Shown piece after piece: positions 43,301 to 56,825 of a DNA stretch of 64,000 nucleotides. This stretch comes from Brachypterus glaber. Its lineage: Eukaryota > Arthropoda > Insecta > Coleoptera > Kateretidae. A program made the translations under genes and the position numbers. The notes under the pieces were generated by a model. The model searched no databases. It was given only the letters and a program-made list of their open reading frames with translations, and was not told the DNA's origin. The DNA lies in assembly GCA_958510825.1 (NCBI GenBank), contig OY294052.1:8019816-8083815 (forward strand), written 5' to 3'. Each line of letters begins with the position of its first letter. Position 1 is the stretch's first letter.

Positions 43301-46300
43301 GCTGTTTTTGTTACCGCATCAAATACTAAACGATTTTGTCTATATGGAACCCTAAGCAACTTTAGATATACAATATAATAAGTTGTTGCAGTAAAACATA
43401 ACGTTGTTTGAACTGTAAAAACTTGTATTCAATAGCTAAAAGGCTAGATGTCCCAAAAATATATAAAATCGTTTTTAATGCCGTAATAAATTCTCAGTGT
43501 ATGGTAAATTCCAATTTAAAATTGAATGCTAAAGTTTTGCTTTAATTAATCGATTATTATTTGGCACAGAATATGAGTAACCTGCATCCATTTATATATG
43601 ACCTACTTCAAAATACAATGTTACTTTAGCAATACTTTACACCTAGAATCTTGTATGCGTTTGCTTATTCTGTATAATCAAACAAAAGATTTATAGCTTA
43701 TAGGCTTGAAACAATATATTCTAAAATTAAATCGATGGAATTTCAATACTACGATGCAGCGAAAAATCTAACCCATGTACGAAGGGAACTTTTGAACTAT
43801 TTAAATTTTTCTAGCCATGAACATCTCTAAAATCTGTAAAATTATGACCGTAATATATCTTATTATTTTGCAAATCTGTTCAAACAGATTTTTAAAATTT
43901 CTCTTCTATTTGAGCTTATACCCAATTAAAGATTTCTCTAGCTACATTTCTAAAAATTTCTAAAAATGGTTCCTACATTTAAAAGACTGCAGCTCTCTAA
44001 TGGCAAATATTTGTAAGGAATTTCCCTTAGCACAAGTTTATTTTTAAAATAGCTATTTATACAGGGTGATCCATAACTGGCATGCCAAAATTTAAGAGGT
44101 GATTCTAGATCCAAAAATATAAAAAAAGTTCCTATAAAGGTTGGTCCGGAAATGAGCCCTAAGGGATCTAGGGCCCTTTAAAATTGTAATAAAAATAAGG
44201 TTTTTAATTAATAACTCGGGTACCGTTTTAGCTAGAGCGGCGAGTTTTTGCATGTATACTAGTATTAATAAGGGCAATAAGTTTATGTTAATTTATTTTT
44301 TTAATTTATCCAGAGGCGTGCCCATACAGACAAAATATATGAGGCTTAAAACATTTTTGCCCCAAACTTTTCTATGTGTATGTTTTTTGGATTTGTTGTA
44401 AAAAATATAGATTTCTAGAGTAAAAATACATATAAAATATCATATAGTGTAACACTGTAGGAGCAACCGTTATCAAAAAAAAAAAAATGCAATTAAGAGG
44501 AAGTAACATTTTGTGCCACCAATAACGTTACTTTTTAAAAGGCTATTACTCCTTTAATATTAAATTTAGGTGTTTTGGTGTATAATACTTTTTTGCTCAG
44601 TTTTAAATGAAGAATCACCCTGCAGCATTAAAATTTTATTGGTGCTTTTTTTTTGTTCCCCATTCAATACGTCATCTTCGAAGGGCCGTAGCTCCCTTAG
44701 GGCTCATTTCCGGACCAACCTTTATAGACACTTTTTTTCATATTTTTGGATGTAGAATCACCTCTTAAATTTCGGTACGCGAGTTCTGGAACAGGCTGTA
44801 TTTAAAAAAACTTTTTTGGCAATAAGAATGACAGGGGAATAATACCTACCCTAATCTTAAAATATAGTATTTTTAAAACCCATTAAAAATGATTATAGTT
44901 AAGGAAAAATAAGTATATTTATATTAAATCTCTAAAAATAATTAAATAACATAATATGGAAAAATTATTGGAGGATGTGAAAAGAAAATATTACCTAAAG
45001 TAAAAAAACAAACAGAATTTTTGAATGAAAATATATAAAATAAATGTTGGTATAATTTTGTGAATGATTTTATTATTTAAAGTCAATTTTTAGTATAGAT
45101 TGCCCAGCTTTAAAATATCTCAAATGACGCTTATTTGTTTTGGTCTTTGCCAAAAAATTTGCACACGATACCCTTTATATACTTACTTATTAATTAAAAT
45201 AAATATTTAATTAATAGATTATATAAAAAATGGCTGGCTAAAGGAATTTTAACGATTTATATCTTAGTTATAATGAACAGATATCAGGCTTTAGGCAAGA
45301 AATAGTGAATTTTATAAAGACCTAGCGAAATGTCCACGCTATTATCACATAGTGGCATATCTATAGATGTAAAATATAGTTTAAAGTACCGATTAACAAG
45401 ATAAACCTAGAATAATAATTATAATTAATTATTATATTTATGATTTAATAATATATTTTTTAAAATTGTTAATTTTGCAAGCAGGCGGTAAATAAATATT
45501 AAAAGTTTGGCCTTTGATTATGAAACATATTATGTTAAGCAAGCAACTATAGACAAGCTACAAAATGTCACTTTTATCAAATAAAACATATGCTTTTTGA
45601 CAAACATAAAGCAGACTAAAATAAAAATTAATTAACTATTTTTTCAAAAAAATGTGACACTGTTATTTAAATTAAACCAGTTCTACCGGCCGATACCTTC
45701 TTTTTTATACATTAAGTGTGTAAAAAATTGTAGGACACCCTGTATGTAGGGCATCTGTAATATGATGTGAATATATAACTAAAAATTTTCATACTGCGTA
45801 TCTATAATGTATAACATGCACAGAAAATACCTGGGTGTCTATATAAAACCACAGTAAAATAAGTTTACTAAAATTTCAATTATTCTAAAAATACATTCTG
45901 ATTTGAAATAAAAATTAACACCTTCGCAAAATATTTGCATATACACCATTACTTATATTAGTCAGAAGGAATTTTGGCCTATGATTAGACCATTATTTAT
46001 AAAGTTTTTCCAGGAAATACTTGTAAACACAAAACTGTTAATTAAAATTTGATACATAATACATAATTGTTTAAATTATTAAACATGTATATTGCAAAAT
46101 ATTTAATATATCTTTAGATCTCACGTATTAACATATTAATATATTTTATTTCTTCTTTCATATAGACATAACATTAAAATTCATTCATGAAAACTATTAG
46201 TAAACAATAGAAAATTTTATGCGTATTTTCTGACGTTTAAACTACGTCAGGCTTCTGCAGGATTCTTATTTATTTTTGTAAGTTCATTCAAATCGCATGA

Positions 46301-49300
46301 AATCATCACGTATTTGTAAAGCCACCAATTGCAGCTCGGAATCCTTAAATGGGTCCTCTTTAAATGGTTTCTTCTTGAAAAATATGTTAATTAAAAAATA
46401 CTTTTAATTTAGAATTATAAAATATAAAAGTAAGAAAGTAATCATTTTTTTATACCCTCATCAAATATTGTGAGAAAAATCTTTAATGTTGATAAAATTT
46501 CTTCAGTTTATTAAACCAAATTTAAAAGTACTGGATCTGGGAACGAAAAGAAGCTGCCTGATAAATATAATTAATTATATTTTTTGTTTCCTATAGGAAG
46601 CTAAAAAAGAAAAAAAGACATTTCGATACCCCCAAGCAACAAAGCCGTAACTCATATATTGTCATTTTTCACGACAGCTAAATTTCTAAAAAAAAAAAAA
46701 ATTATTTAAGGGTGGGGAAATGTCTGAAGTGGAAAAGGAAGCCGTGTGATACATCATTTGAAAGCTTATAACATTCTCTATGTAACTCTATAAGTATTTA
46801 TTGTTTATTTATTGTTTGTTTCTGATAATATTCAAAATTATAATTTTTTACTTTAGTGTTTTTAGGTAAACTTTTGGTTAAAATGGCTTGTGGTAGTACC
46901 ACCATGTGTGTCTTTTTTCAAGGCGTTTACCTATTAGGTCTAACTTGAGTTACATCCTTGTTGCATGTGAGTGTCGATTTGAATATTCTTGAAATTTTTA
47001 ATTTGATGATAAGCACTAAAAAAACTGTTTAAAAACAATTAAAGATGACAATAGTCAAAGATAATACCAAAGGGACGAAAAAAGGATGTTATGCCATAAT
47101 ATTCGATTTCATTAAACGTCGACGCTTGGAGACTCCAACTTTATTATAGGTTATATAAATAACAAATTATTACTTATTTAAATTAAAATTTCTAGCAAAT
47201 TATTTCATGAATATTTTGTCACACTTTCGCAATAAATTGGCAAAATATGTCTTGGAATTTTTTCTTGTAAAACATTTTATTTAATGGCACACTTTGCAAT
47301 TCAACATTAATTTCATTAGGGTGGTCCTTAATTAATTCTTAGTATTCTGTTCTACTTGCCTAAAACTAATATGAATATATAATTAATTATAATTAGTTTA
47401 GGTCGTTACGAAAAGTAATAACATTTTTATTTAAAAAAGTTTTTTCGACCTCGATTTTTAAAAAATATGATACTCTTGAGAATATAGGACAATGTCAACG
47501 AAATAAAAATACAATACTAATGTCTGACCGTGGTTTCTAAAAAATACCTTTGTATTTATTTTAAAATATGTTTAATCAACACAAAAATAATATTAATTTT
47601 TTAAAAAAGTTCTTTTTTTCTCAAACGCAATTTTACAATTAGAGCCATAATATGTATATATTACATAAAAATCATTAAAGAATCACTTTAAGTTTTAGAT
47701 ATTAATACTGCTAATTGAAATATATTATTTGTACCTATACTCACGCTAAAAAAGACCTTATACGTCGGTATATGAGCTAGTTTCGGATATATTACCCAAA
47801 TTTTCGACTGGATTGAGAATTTTTTACCCTTAAATACTTTGTGAATATAAAACCCCAAGCAATTTTAGTTACTACAAGAACTTTTCTCAGGGTATAAGTA
47901 CCTACATAGTTAATAATATTAAGTTAAAATGGTACATTTTAAGAAAATTGTGGATTATATATTTGCATGTAAAGTTTTCGTAAAGTTTATTCGACTTTTT
48001 TTTAATAGTTTATTATTAACTTTTTTTAACGTTTGAAAATATTAAAAGGCCAAACCAATAGGCTTTTTCACACAAAAAGTTGCAGCTAAAAATTGCAACT
48101 TACAATTAACTGAAAAGTAATTATAATGCTTTTTCTGGCGTGAGTACAAAAATATATAAATAACAAGATTTCGTTTGTCTAGGAATTTTATTATGCCGAT
48201 AAACAAGATTCCTGTAATACTGTAAATTGTTTCGTACACGAAAATTAATTAACTAAATGTATTCCGCATCATTTAGCCGCAAGTATTAGCGAATGCAGGA
48301 AGAAAATACTTTATTTTTGTTTTCGAATGACCTCCCTAAATCGTTTTGAAGGATATGCTGCCTACTACTGTGCTAGCTTACTCATAGATTTAGTTCAAAG
48401 ATTTAATTTTGCAATTTCAAATTAAGAAGTCTGATAAACAATCATACAACGTTTCTATTAGCGAATATCTTGTGCTTACAATAGATCCAAACCTAACATG
48501 GTAAGACCAAGAATAAAATTTTGTTTACAAGGCCAGTCAGATTGTTTTTTGCAAATGAAGAAAGAACATACTTAATTTTTGTTTTCGGATGACCTCCCTA
48601 AATCGTTTTGAAAGATAGACTGCCTACTACTGTTACATTTTTTGATAGAATGTCAGTCAGATGCTTTTTTGTAACTGCAGGGAGAACATATTTAATTTTT
48701 GTTCTTAGATAACCTTCCTAAATCTTTTTAAGGGATAGACACCCTACAACTGTGCTAGCTTACTCACAGATTTAGTTTATTTATTTGATTTTGCAACTAT
48801 TCAACTTTTTTAAAATTGTTTTCAATATTATACAATAACTATTTTTAAACTTCTTTCTAACTGTAAATATCTTATGCTTATAAGAGATCCAAATATAAAA
48901 TGGAATAAATATGGATAATTTTTTTTAAGTAATGGCAATGTCACGCATCATTCAGTCTGAATGATTTAGATGCTTTTTGGTAAAATATAAATGAGTCAAA
49001 ATCAACTCCATGGTAAAATCTTGAGAAAAATTAATGAAAGTAAGAACAAGAAAGGATAAACTATTTTTGGTGATAAAATACAAATATTTTTTCCTAATAA
49101 CTAATTAAATTTTAAATAAATCTATTAATGCAATATATCCAAACTATTTTTTATGTATCAGATATTGGCAATGCGTTAGAAATATTTTTAAAGTTATATT
49201 TATAATGCAAATAAATTCTTGGCATCGAAGAATCCATTATTTTGATTTTAATTTTTTAAGAAAATAAAATATATTTATTTTTCTGGGTCTTGTATTATAC

Positions 49301-52300
49301 TAGTCAATTTTTGACGCAAGTAAAATATTTGTATCATTTCAAAGCACACTTTGTTCTTTTTGGAAGACATTTAGATCTGTCTGCATAGCTTAGTTTTAAA
49401 ATAATTCTCTATACGTCTCGCCTTAAATATTTTGTTCTATTTTTAAAGTTACCATTAATAAATGTATATCATTTATTTGATGAGCAGACCAAATCAAACG
49501 AGAAAGGAAATTTTGAAAAAAAAATCTTAACTATTAATTAATTACACAGCCCTGAAAATTTAACCTTTTTTCTGCTTCATGGATGAGAATATATGATTTT
49601 GAATAGCAGGACCTTGCAGGACTGTGTTGTTAAAAAAACTAGATAAAAAATCATATAAAATTAAGTTTTCTTTTTGTAGTGAAGGCAAATGAAATCCGAA
49701 TTACCACAAGAAAGAAAATAAGCAATATCAAAACTAAAGAAAATAAATTTACTTTACTAAAAAATAGGAATAAATTGAATAAAAAATGTAATATTTTTAT
49801 TAGACTGTATATTGTTAAAAAAAGTTTTAAAGTCTTCTCAGCTTTTAAATGCCTTTTTTTTCTATTCAACGGGAACAAACCGTAAAACATCCCTACTATT
49901 AAGCATAAAGTTTAAGGTTTTAGGCGCCGAAAAAAAGCTGAAAGAAAGATTGAAAGCTAAACTTCCAGAGTTCAATGTTCGCATAAATATTCATTAAATG
50001 TTCTTTTTTTCATCTTTCAAGCAATTGTCACATTATAATCAAATTTTCTTTATTATCTTAGGAACTTCTATTTCGACGTGAATTTAATATCCTAAAGGCA
50101 TGGTTTAGAATAATATTACTTTTGCCTAAGCCTTTTCCTATACATGTATATACATATATGTCAGCCTACACCAAGAAAAATTTTACAATTATACTATATA
50201 TTTATTTAAAATGTATCTATTGATATATGTTTTTGCTTCTTATTTATGTTATTTTTCTTTGTTTCAGATTTACTGTACAAACAAACTCTAACGATAAACA
50301 ACTCCGCGTTAGACGTGGAGATAGTCGACGTTTGTAGTTGTGATCTTCAAGCTTTTCCTGAAGAAGCTATTTATTGGGCGGATGCCTGCGTTATCGTGTA
50401 TGACGTCACCTGTAGAGCTTCATTTACCGAAGCTGAAGCTATGATGGAACGAGTTTTGCAATTGAGAAGTCACGTGCCATGTATAGTCCTTGGAAACAAA
50501 GCTGATCTCGAACACCTCAGACAGGTAATTTAATGATTTTTATTCACAATGATTTAGAAATAAGCTTATTACATATATACGCGAAAGTTGGAAAATTAAT
50601 CATTGTCAACCATCTAAAAGTTTGAAATACTTAATTTTCCTTCCTTGGTCGGAAAGTGTCTTGTAACTAACTTCGCATAGATTTGATATGTCAAAAACTT
50701 AAATGTATTAAAATTTTATTGACAAAATAGTAACTTTTTTATAAAATAAATTAAATTAAAATATTGTGGTAACTATAAAATATATAGTGATTATTCGGGA
50801 ATTGGCTTTCTCTCAGGAAATGAAGCATTTTAAACCTCGGTATGTAATATACTATAATACACACGGAAAAAAGATGCACAGAGAAAAATAATGTCCTAAT
50901 CCGAATAAATATAATTTTAAACAAGTAAATATTAATTTATACGCAACATCATGTTTTTTTAAAGTACCAGATATTAAATTTTATCACTAAAACTTAAAAG
51001 ATTTATTTCAATAATTATTTTTCCAGCAAACTATAACACAACTGCCTTGTTAGTTCGACAGAATTATACTATAATTTTATGAAATAATTTCGTATAAATA
51101 ACAGACTCGCCATTTAATTTAATAAAGACATAGTCAGTAATAATTTGTATTGGCAAATAAAAATATTTTCTATTTAACGTTCCAAATTTTAATAGAAAAT
51201 TTTTGGCAAATAAGGGAAATATTTTCTTTTAAGACAAAAGTTTAATGTATTAAATATAATTCTTTTAACAGAACAAAATATGTCGAAACAAATCATAGCT
51301 GTTGAATTCCTTTTTTTATTTTTAATATACATTTAAATGGTGTTGGCAAAGAAAAACAAAAACAAAGGTTCTTTATTGTATTTTTTTTCTTTACTTTCAA
51401 TAAAGTTCGGATATATGTGGTCAATGAACTGAAAGTTATATAAATACTGTATAAATCTTCCAACTAAATACCAATAAAAAATATACACTACATTGGAATT
51501 CCAAATAGAGCAAAATTTATTAAAAGATTATATAAATATTTGGCACACAGAGGTTCTCAAAATAGAATATGTATAAGATATTTGAAGCCATCGCTATGCC
51601 TCGTTTAATATCTTATAAAGCAAAGGTATATAAAACATCCGGAATTAAAAATAATATTAGGATACGCTTAACAGACAATTTTTTCGATACTAACACAGAA
51701 CATCAAATATTCAGAAAATTAAAAATGTTTTGTATATTATTTTAAAATTGTATCTTCTTTTAAATCCATTTTAGCTCTTATTCTAAAAAAATAATCAAAT
51801 GTGCTTAATTAGCTTTAACTTTGAATTGATTTGGAAAAACAGTAGTCCTATTATAATAATTTTCTTATAGATTGGATTTGAGTCATATTTGATTTTGGAC
51901 GTAACACTTTTAGTTTTGGAGTTTAAACATAAAAACTTAAATACTCCAAAACTTAAGATGGCTACGCCCACGAACTATAGATGATGTCAATTTCCACATA
52001 TCTATATGGAGTTTAAAAATTGTTGTAAGGAACAGTACAAACAGCTAGCGACATCTGCTGCTGAAAGCAGAGACTGGATAAGCATACAACAATTTTTAAA
52101 CTCCATATAGATATGTGGAAAGGATTTAATTTTCGTAGTTGTTCCTACTACCGGTATGTGGCTCTGAAGAGTTCTGAAAAGCACGAAACAAAAGTAGTTT
52201 TAAGGAATAGAGAAAAAAAATTATATAGATTTAAAATATTTTTAAGTTTTTTTTTTACTATTTTGATGTAATTTTGCTAAAAGTGTTTTTCCTTGTTACA

Positions 52301-52613
52301 GATCGAGGAAATAGAAGGACGTACACTGGCTGTGAAGCACAATTGTCAATTCTACGAGGTATCAGTAGCAGAAAATTCAGAAAAAATATACACAGCATTC
52401 GATAACATAATGAACACATGTCGCTCAGAAAAATCGACTCAGAAAACAAGAAAATTCTCCGTCACAAAAATGTTAGGCTCCCTGATTGGCTCAAAAACCC
52501 CACCTCCACCAACAACCCAAGGCGGTACTGTAGTTGTATGTCATAAATCTGACCTATACAAATCTAGAGTCCTTAGACGGAGACAAAACTTTTCCGCCAC
52601 AGCGTCGCTTTGA
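40340..52613 (+). CDS. RERG-like atypical Ras-family small GTPase, four coding exons
   Basis: Coding exons 40340-40415, 41447-41503, 50268-50524 and 52302-52613 join with consistent phases to 702 nt (233 residues plus stop). Introns are 1.0, 8.8 and 1.8 kb, and an acceptor at 40336 implies an upstream leader exon. The P-loop GKSNVGKS (about 18-25) and the G4 motif NKAD, followed by LEHLRQ, are intact. The switch I region RRFIGEYRSNI lacks the usual threonine. The G3 motif DTAGQ is replaced by DVCSCD, so the catalytic glutamine and the DxxG glycine are missing. The C terminus is basic with a proline run (TPPPPTTQ) and ends in SATASL, without a CAAX box, as in RERG. Family members act as membrane-independent Ras-like regulators. 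Given the lost G3, this one may bind GTP without normal hydrolysis (inference). Confidence 0.85.
44060..44800 (-). mobile_element. Foldback MITE, CAGGGTG family A, copy 3
   Basis: In intron 2 of the GTPase gene, reversed relative to copies 1 and 2 and nearly identical to them. The ends TACAGGGTGATCC and ...ACAGGCTGTA are flanked by TA. Open frames at 44092-44277 and 44570-44755 are parts of this palindrome. Confidence 0.85.
44801..48291. other. Interior of GTPase intron 2
   Basis: AT-rich intron sequence. One end-like fragment ACACCCTGTA lies near 45737. No exon, RNA gene or complete repeat is recognised. Confidence 0.35.
48292..48930 (+). repeat. Diverged tandem duplication in GTPase intron 2
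   Basis: Three diverged copies of an 80-bp block (about 48292-48370, 48552-48632 and 48672-48752) share TTTTTGTTTTCGAATGACCTC-type sequence and a segment like CTGCCTACTACTG. The first and third are followed by GTGCTAGCTTACTCAYAGATT and by AGATCCAAA. A roughly 250-380 bp unit was therefore duplicated and then partly deleted. Confidence 0.65.
51993..52210 (+). mobile_element. Rearranged relative of the 24890-25223 ribozyme element in intron 3
   Basis: A long hairpin (CCACATATCTATATGGAG...TTGTTGTA mirrored at about 52085-52120) holds the inverted segment CTGAAAGCAGAGAC, which matches the interior of the 24890 element. After it come GTGGCTCTGAAGAG and a right end CAAAAGTAGTTTTAAGGAATAG that matches that element's terminal repeat. 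Confidence 0.6.
52164..52188 (+). ncRNA. Decayed hammerhead ribozyme
   Basis: CUGAAGA (52164-52170), stem II GUUCU/AGCAC with one mismatch, then GAAA (52185-52188). The sequence then jumps straight to CAAAAGTAG of the terminal repeat: stem III, the cleavage site and the 3' half of stem I are deleted. It cannot self-cleave. Confidence 0.65.
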
Positions 52614-54132
52614 CTAACCGGCAAAGAGGAGCAAGGTGCTCGTTGAATTTGAATTTTATAAAAACATGAATTGTTTTTTTTTGGATTTTGGAAATGTTTT
52701 TCAGTTTTATGAAAAACATATGATGATTTTGTTTGAATAACTTTCAACAGTTATGGCTGAAAAAGCGAATTATTGTTATTGTATTGTATTGTATATTGAG
52801 TAAAAAATAGAAAAACATATAGTATTTATAGTATTAAATTATAAAATCCATATAATTTAAACCGAATTTATAACTATTTCATAGAAAATTTAACTGTATT
52901 TTTAAATTTCTTCTTTAAATTCATGACAAAGTTAGATTAAAGTTTTATCTTAAAATAATATTATATTTTAAAACCTTAATTTTAAAATTATTATTATTTA
53001 TTATATACCGATACCGGCTATCGGCTACCAGCTAATTAAATTTCAGGTTTTCCGTAACGAAAACATTTTGCGATAGGAATTCATTGGTTAGAAGTAAACA
53101 TTATTTTTATTGTTAATATAAGTCTTTGGTAATATAAATATTATATGTTAATTATGATAAACACATGAAAAATATATAAAAGTTGCAGTACTTGATACTG
53201 TAGTTGAAAGAGGTTACTAAAAACGTAACATCGTTAGTAACCTGAAATGGCAGCTAAAGAAATAAATAGGGCAACATTAATATGTCAGCCAATTATTTTT
53301 AAAAGTGCCATTAAATTGTTGAGTTTCTTGTGATAACATTTATCACATATAAAAATATATTTCATTTATAGTTTATGTATGTAGTTTATATTAAAAACAT
53401 CAATGTAATTGTAACTATGTACTTTTATTAGTTAAAACTTTTAAAAATCAATTTTCTGATTTTAAATTAATTGTTTTAATTTTGCAATAAATTAAAAATG
53501 AATTGCATTCATTACTTATTTTATTTTAGATTAGTAGAAAAATAATTTTTATACCCTGTTAAAATATAAGTATGTTGCCAAATTTTTAGTTTAGTGTAAA
53601 TTTTTCAGACAAGCAAAAATTTGTTTTAGGTTAAATAGTTTATATACAATTTTAAATGTAATGATAAAATTTGCGTTTTAGTAAAAAAAGTGTCTGACTG
53701 AGGTAGTTAGCCCAGAGATTCATATTACCCGATTGTACCTTATTAATAAAACTAATGTTATTGTTATTGAAAATTAATTATATCGATAAAAATTTTATGA
53801 TGATGTGATATTAAAACGAATTTTTGCCTGTTCATATTTACTCTAACGTAGTAAATGTAGTAGAACCAAATATACGAAATATTAAAGTTTAAAAATTAAT
53901 GTGTAGCTGGTAAAACAACTGTGATATTCGGAATATGTCATGTAGGTACTTACAAAATATTTCAAAAATAATTTAAAATGTTTGTAATATAAGTACTTAT
54001 TTTTGGAGAATTTTGAATAAAAAAAAAATACCAATTTGCATGAACATATAATGAACAAAATTAATTAATAAATTTATAATTAAAATCATTATTTTATTTT
54101 TACCTTAACCTCAATTATTCCCTAAGGTTAAT
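52614..54132 (+). other. 3' flank of the GTPase gene
   Basis: Probable 3' UTR and intergenic sequence. AATAAA hexamers at 53261-53266, 53486-53491 and 53745-53750 are candidate polyadenylation signals, and none can be preferred from sequence alone. A (TTGTA)n-like run lies at about 52774-52797. Confidence 0.45.
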
Positions 54133-54272
54133 ACCGTCAACTGGGGATATTTTGGTCCTAGGGAATAAATTAAGCATCAGATATTCTATTGATTTAGCTT
54201 GTCCTGACATAAAAAAAATTATGATCAATAAAAAAGTATAACCTGAGCTCAAAATAGCCCCATATGACGGTA
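54133..54272. repeat. Short TIR-like repeat
   Basis: TACCGTCAACTGGGGATATT at the left is mirrored imperfectly by ATAGCCCCATATGACGGTACC at the right. A likely 140-bp MITE. Confidence 0.45.
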
Positions 54273-54901
54273 CCTATAAAAAAAATATAAAAATAAAATA
54301 AGTAAGGGTGGGGATTTGTTTGATAAATTTTAGATATATCTTGAAAAAAAAATAAGCAGAAATATACTGCCCTACAAAGCTAAAAAGTAGAAACTACATT
54401 TGTCGCATAGCATGTAGGGCAGTTTAGGGCAATGGACAATGTGAAGGGTATGAGTTTATTATGAAATTCTACAGATATTCTGCTGCTTAATACAATAAAT
54501 TAATTAAAAATTAAATGCCAACAGTTTATACCCATTAAGAATCAGATTTAAGTGGCCATTTTCAGTGCGCACCAAAAAGGTCAATATATGATGACGTCAT
54601 CTGCAGTTTTTATTAGGCATCCTTAAAACAACAGACTAATTTCATGAGACTGTCAATATGATGTTATTGACAATTCATGTCATTTAATGGATAACTCATC
54701 AATTAAAAAATATAAAAAACCAAAATAATAAGAAAAGACTCCTAATTTCAGACGGTTTCTTAATTTGGCATAGTAGTGTATCTAAGATACTATATACAGA
54801 GGTAAACAGACTTTTATGTGAAAGCAACCGATTTTAGACTCGTGGTTTTTAATTTTAATTTTATCTACCTACCTAAATTATGTTTGGTCCTGCAAAAAAT
54901 A

Positions 54902-54984
54902 GGACTAAACTTGGCTGTTTTAGTCCCTTGCTACGCTCGCTCAGGAAACACTAATGCAGCGAGACTAAAACAGCCAGTTTAGTC
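54902..54984. repeat. Long hairpin
   Basis: GGACTAAACTTGGCTGTTTT is mirrored by AAAACAGCCAGTTTAGTCC. An inner pair, GCTACGCTCGCT/GCAGCGAG, also folds. Probably a small foldback insertion. Confidence 0.75.
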
Positions 54985-55576
54985 CCTTGGTATATAAATA
55001 ACTATTAAAACAATAAATTTTATATTTACAATTTTGGCGAAGGCGCTGTAATTTCTGTATGCAGAAACTGATATTTTTAAAATTATTTAACTCTTAAATT
55101 ATTTTTTTTTTAAACTATCCCCGTATAGGTCCATTTTTATTTTTTTTACAACATGGGCGTAACGGGGTAAAGAGAGTTAACATAAATAAAAACTACATGT
55201 CCGAAGATTTTTTTTTTGATAAAATATTTCTTTTTTTTTATAGAATTCATTAAACACCTTAAGTGCCGACAGACAAACGCTGCCAGTTATTTGGACCTAG
55301 GGAGTTGAGCAGTATTTAAAAAATAACTCTGTACGATACAGGCTGTATTCACACTGATTGAAAAAAGTTCCGGATATTGTTAAGAATGGTGCTTTCTCTG
55401 GGAAAAAACAGCTAAGGAAAAAAATCATAAAATGTCCATATTCTCTAATCACTTCTAAAAAATAAATAAATTTAATCAATTCAAAAATATTTATATTCGG
55501 GATTTAACAATATGTTTTCCTTAATGTAACAAAAAAAAATTATTTTTAAAAACTGAAAATTAATACCGAGTAATTC

Positions 55577-55800
55577 TACCTCTGTTGCATATAACTGCTT
55601 CAACTCGCCGAGGCATACTTAAAATTAAGCGATTTAACTGATCTTGGTCCAAGATATCCCGAAAATCTGAAAGAACTTTCTAGTTTTCTTACGACATAAA
55701 AATGTAGTTGACGATCAATTACTGCTCTATCAAGCATGTCCCAGACATGTTCAATACAGCTAAATAAGATAATGAGACAGCGGCTGGCCATTTTTTGTTT
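55577..55800 (-). pseudogene. Tc1-type transposase remnant (C-terminal part)
   Basis: On the minus strand, IEHVWDMLDRAV matches the typical 'NPIEHVWD' block of Tc1-like transposases. It is followed in another frame by DQLNRLILSMPRRVEAVICN, the usual C-terminal block. The preceding tryptophan-proline-alanine motif (W-P-A) lies in a third frame. At least two frameshifts are present, and the catalytic domain upstream is missing. Dead copy. Confidence 0.75.
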
Positions 55801-56074
55801 TTTTCGATTATTTTTTCTCAGAAACACCAAAATATCCTTAACTTTTTTCGATCAGTTTATTTATTACTTATATGAAAATTTACGTTAAGTTATAACAATT
55901 AAATAGTTAACTAGTTAACTATAACGGTTAACTTGGTCCATGTTTTGCAATAAAATATTAACCCACATTGTTAAATGACAGTAGGGTTTTGATCATTTCA
56001 GCTAATATCTCTTAAATTAATTGACATTTGACATTTTGTACATGATACATAAACAATAGAAGCAATGCTGTGAA

Positions 56075-56460
56075 GTGGATTTTTACTAATAAATATTTTT
56101 CCACTAATGTCGTAAAGTGTAAAATTCGTATTATTATTTTATCAAGTATAACCGAGCGGAGATTATAACTTGTATTTGTTAACTTACTCAGTTAGGTTGG
56201 CCATTCAATCTTTTATCGTATTTAAAGTATACCCGAGCGGAGAATGTACTTAAACACCAGTTTGGATTTTTATCACTTTATTAGGAACCTTATGTTCTAG
56301 TGAGATGGTGCTTTGGAAACAGATTAAAACTTTTTTAAGAATAATATAAGATTATGTTTAAAGCAATATTATTTTTAAATTTTTTAACTCCATATAAAAT
56401 ATGCGGATCATGTCAGCAAATACCTAATTTTAAGTGTTCTTATCAAAAGATTAAAAAAGA
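56075..56460 (+). repeat. Dispersed repeat shared with 19870-21065
   Basis: Same blocks as at 19870-20175 (TTACTCAGTTAGGTTGGCCAT, TATACCCGAGCGGAGAAT), followed closely by sequence that matches 21000-21065. The middle of the longer form is therefore deleted here. Confidence 0.6.
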
Positions 56461-56825
56461 TATTAAGGAAAACCTTCCAAACCATACAGTCATTTTACAA
56501 TGCATATTATTGTATAACACAATTCACTTATAATGCAAAACTGGATGTTTATTATTATTAGTGCTTCCTACCTTTAAAAGCTTACTAATAGGGTATAATA
56601 TGCATAACATATAACTTATTATGTGTCGTATTATATGCCATAGTAGTGTTATAAGAACGAATAACTGGAATAAGGTACAAAGAGAAGAGAGAAATATGTT
56701 GACAAAATTTATATTATTCACCCGTGAATAATAACATTTAGTTTGCGTAAAACTTAAAAAGGTTATTATAACCTTTTAAGTGATCTTTAATAGTCAAAAT
56801 ATATAATTATAAAATAAGTGTGATA

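Noticed and set aside
49651..49997. Open frames on both strands in GTPase intron 2
   Set aside because: Lysine/phenylalanine-rich chance frames with no conserved motif. The GTPase reading frame is complete without them.
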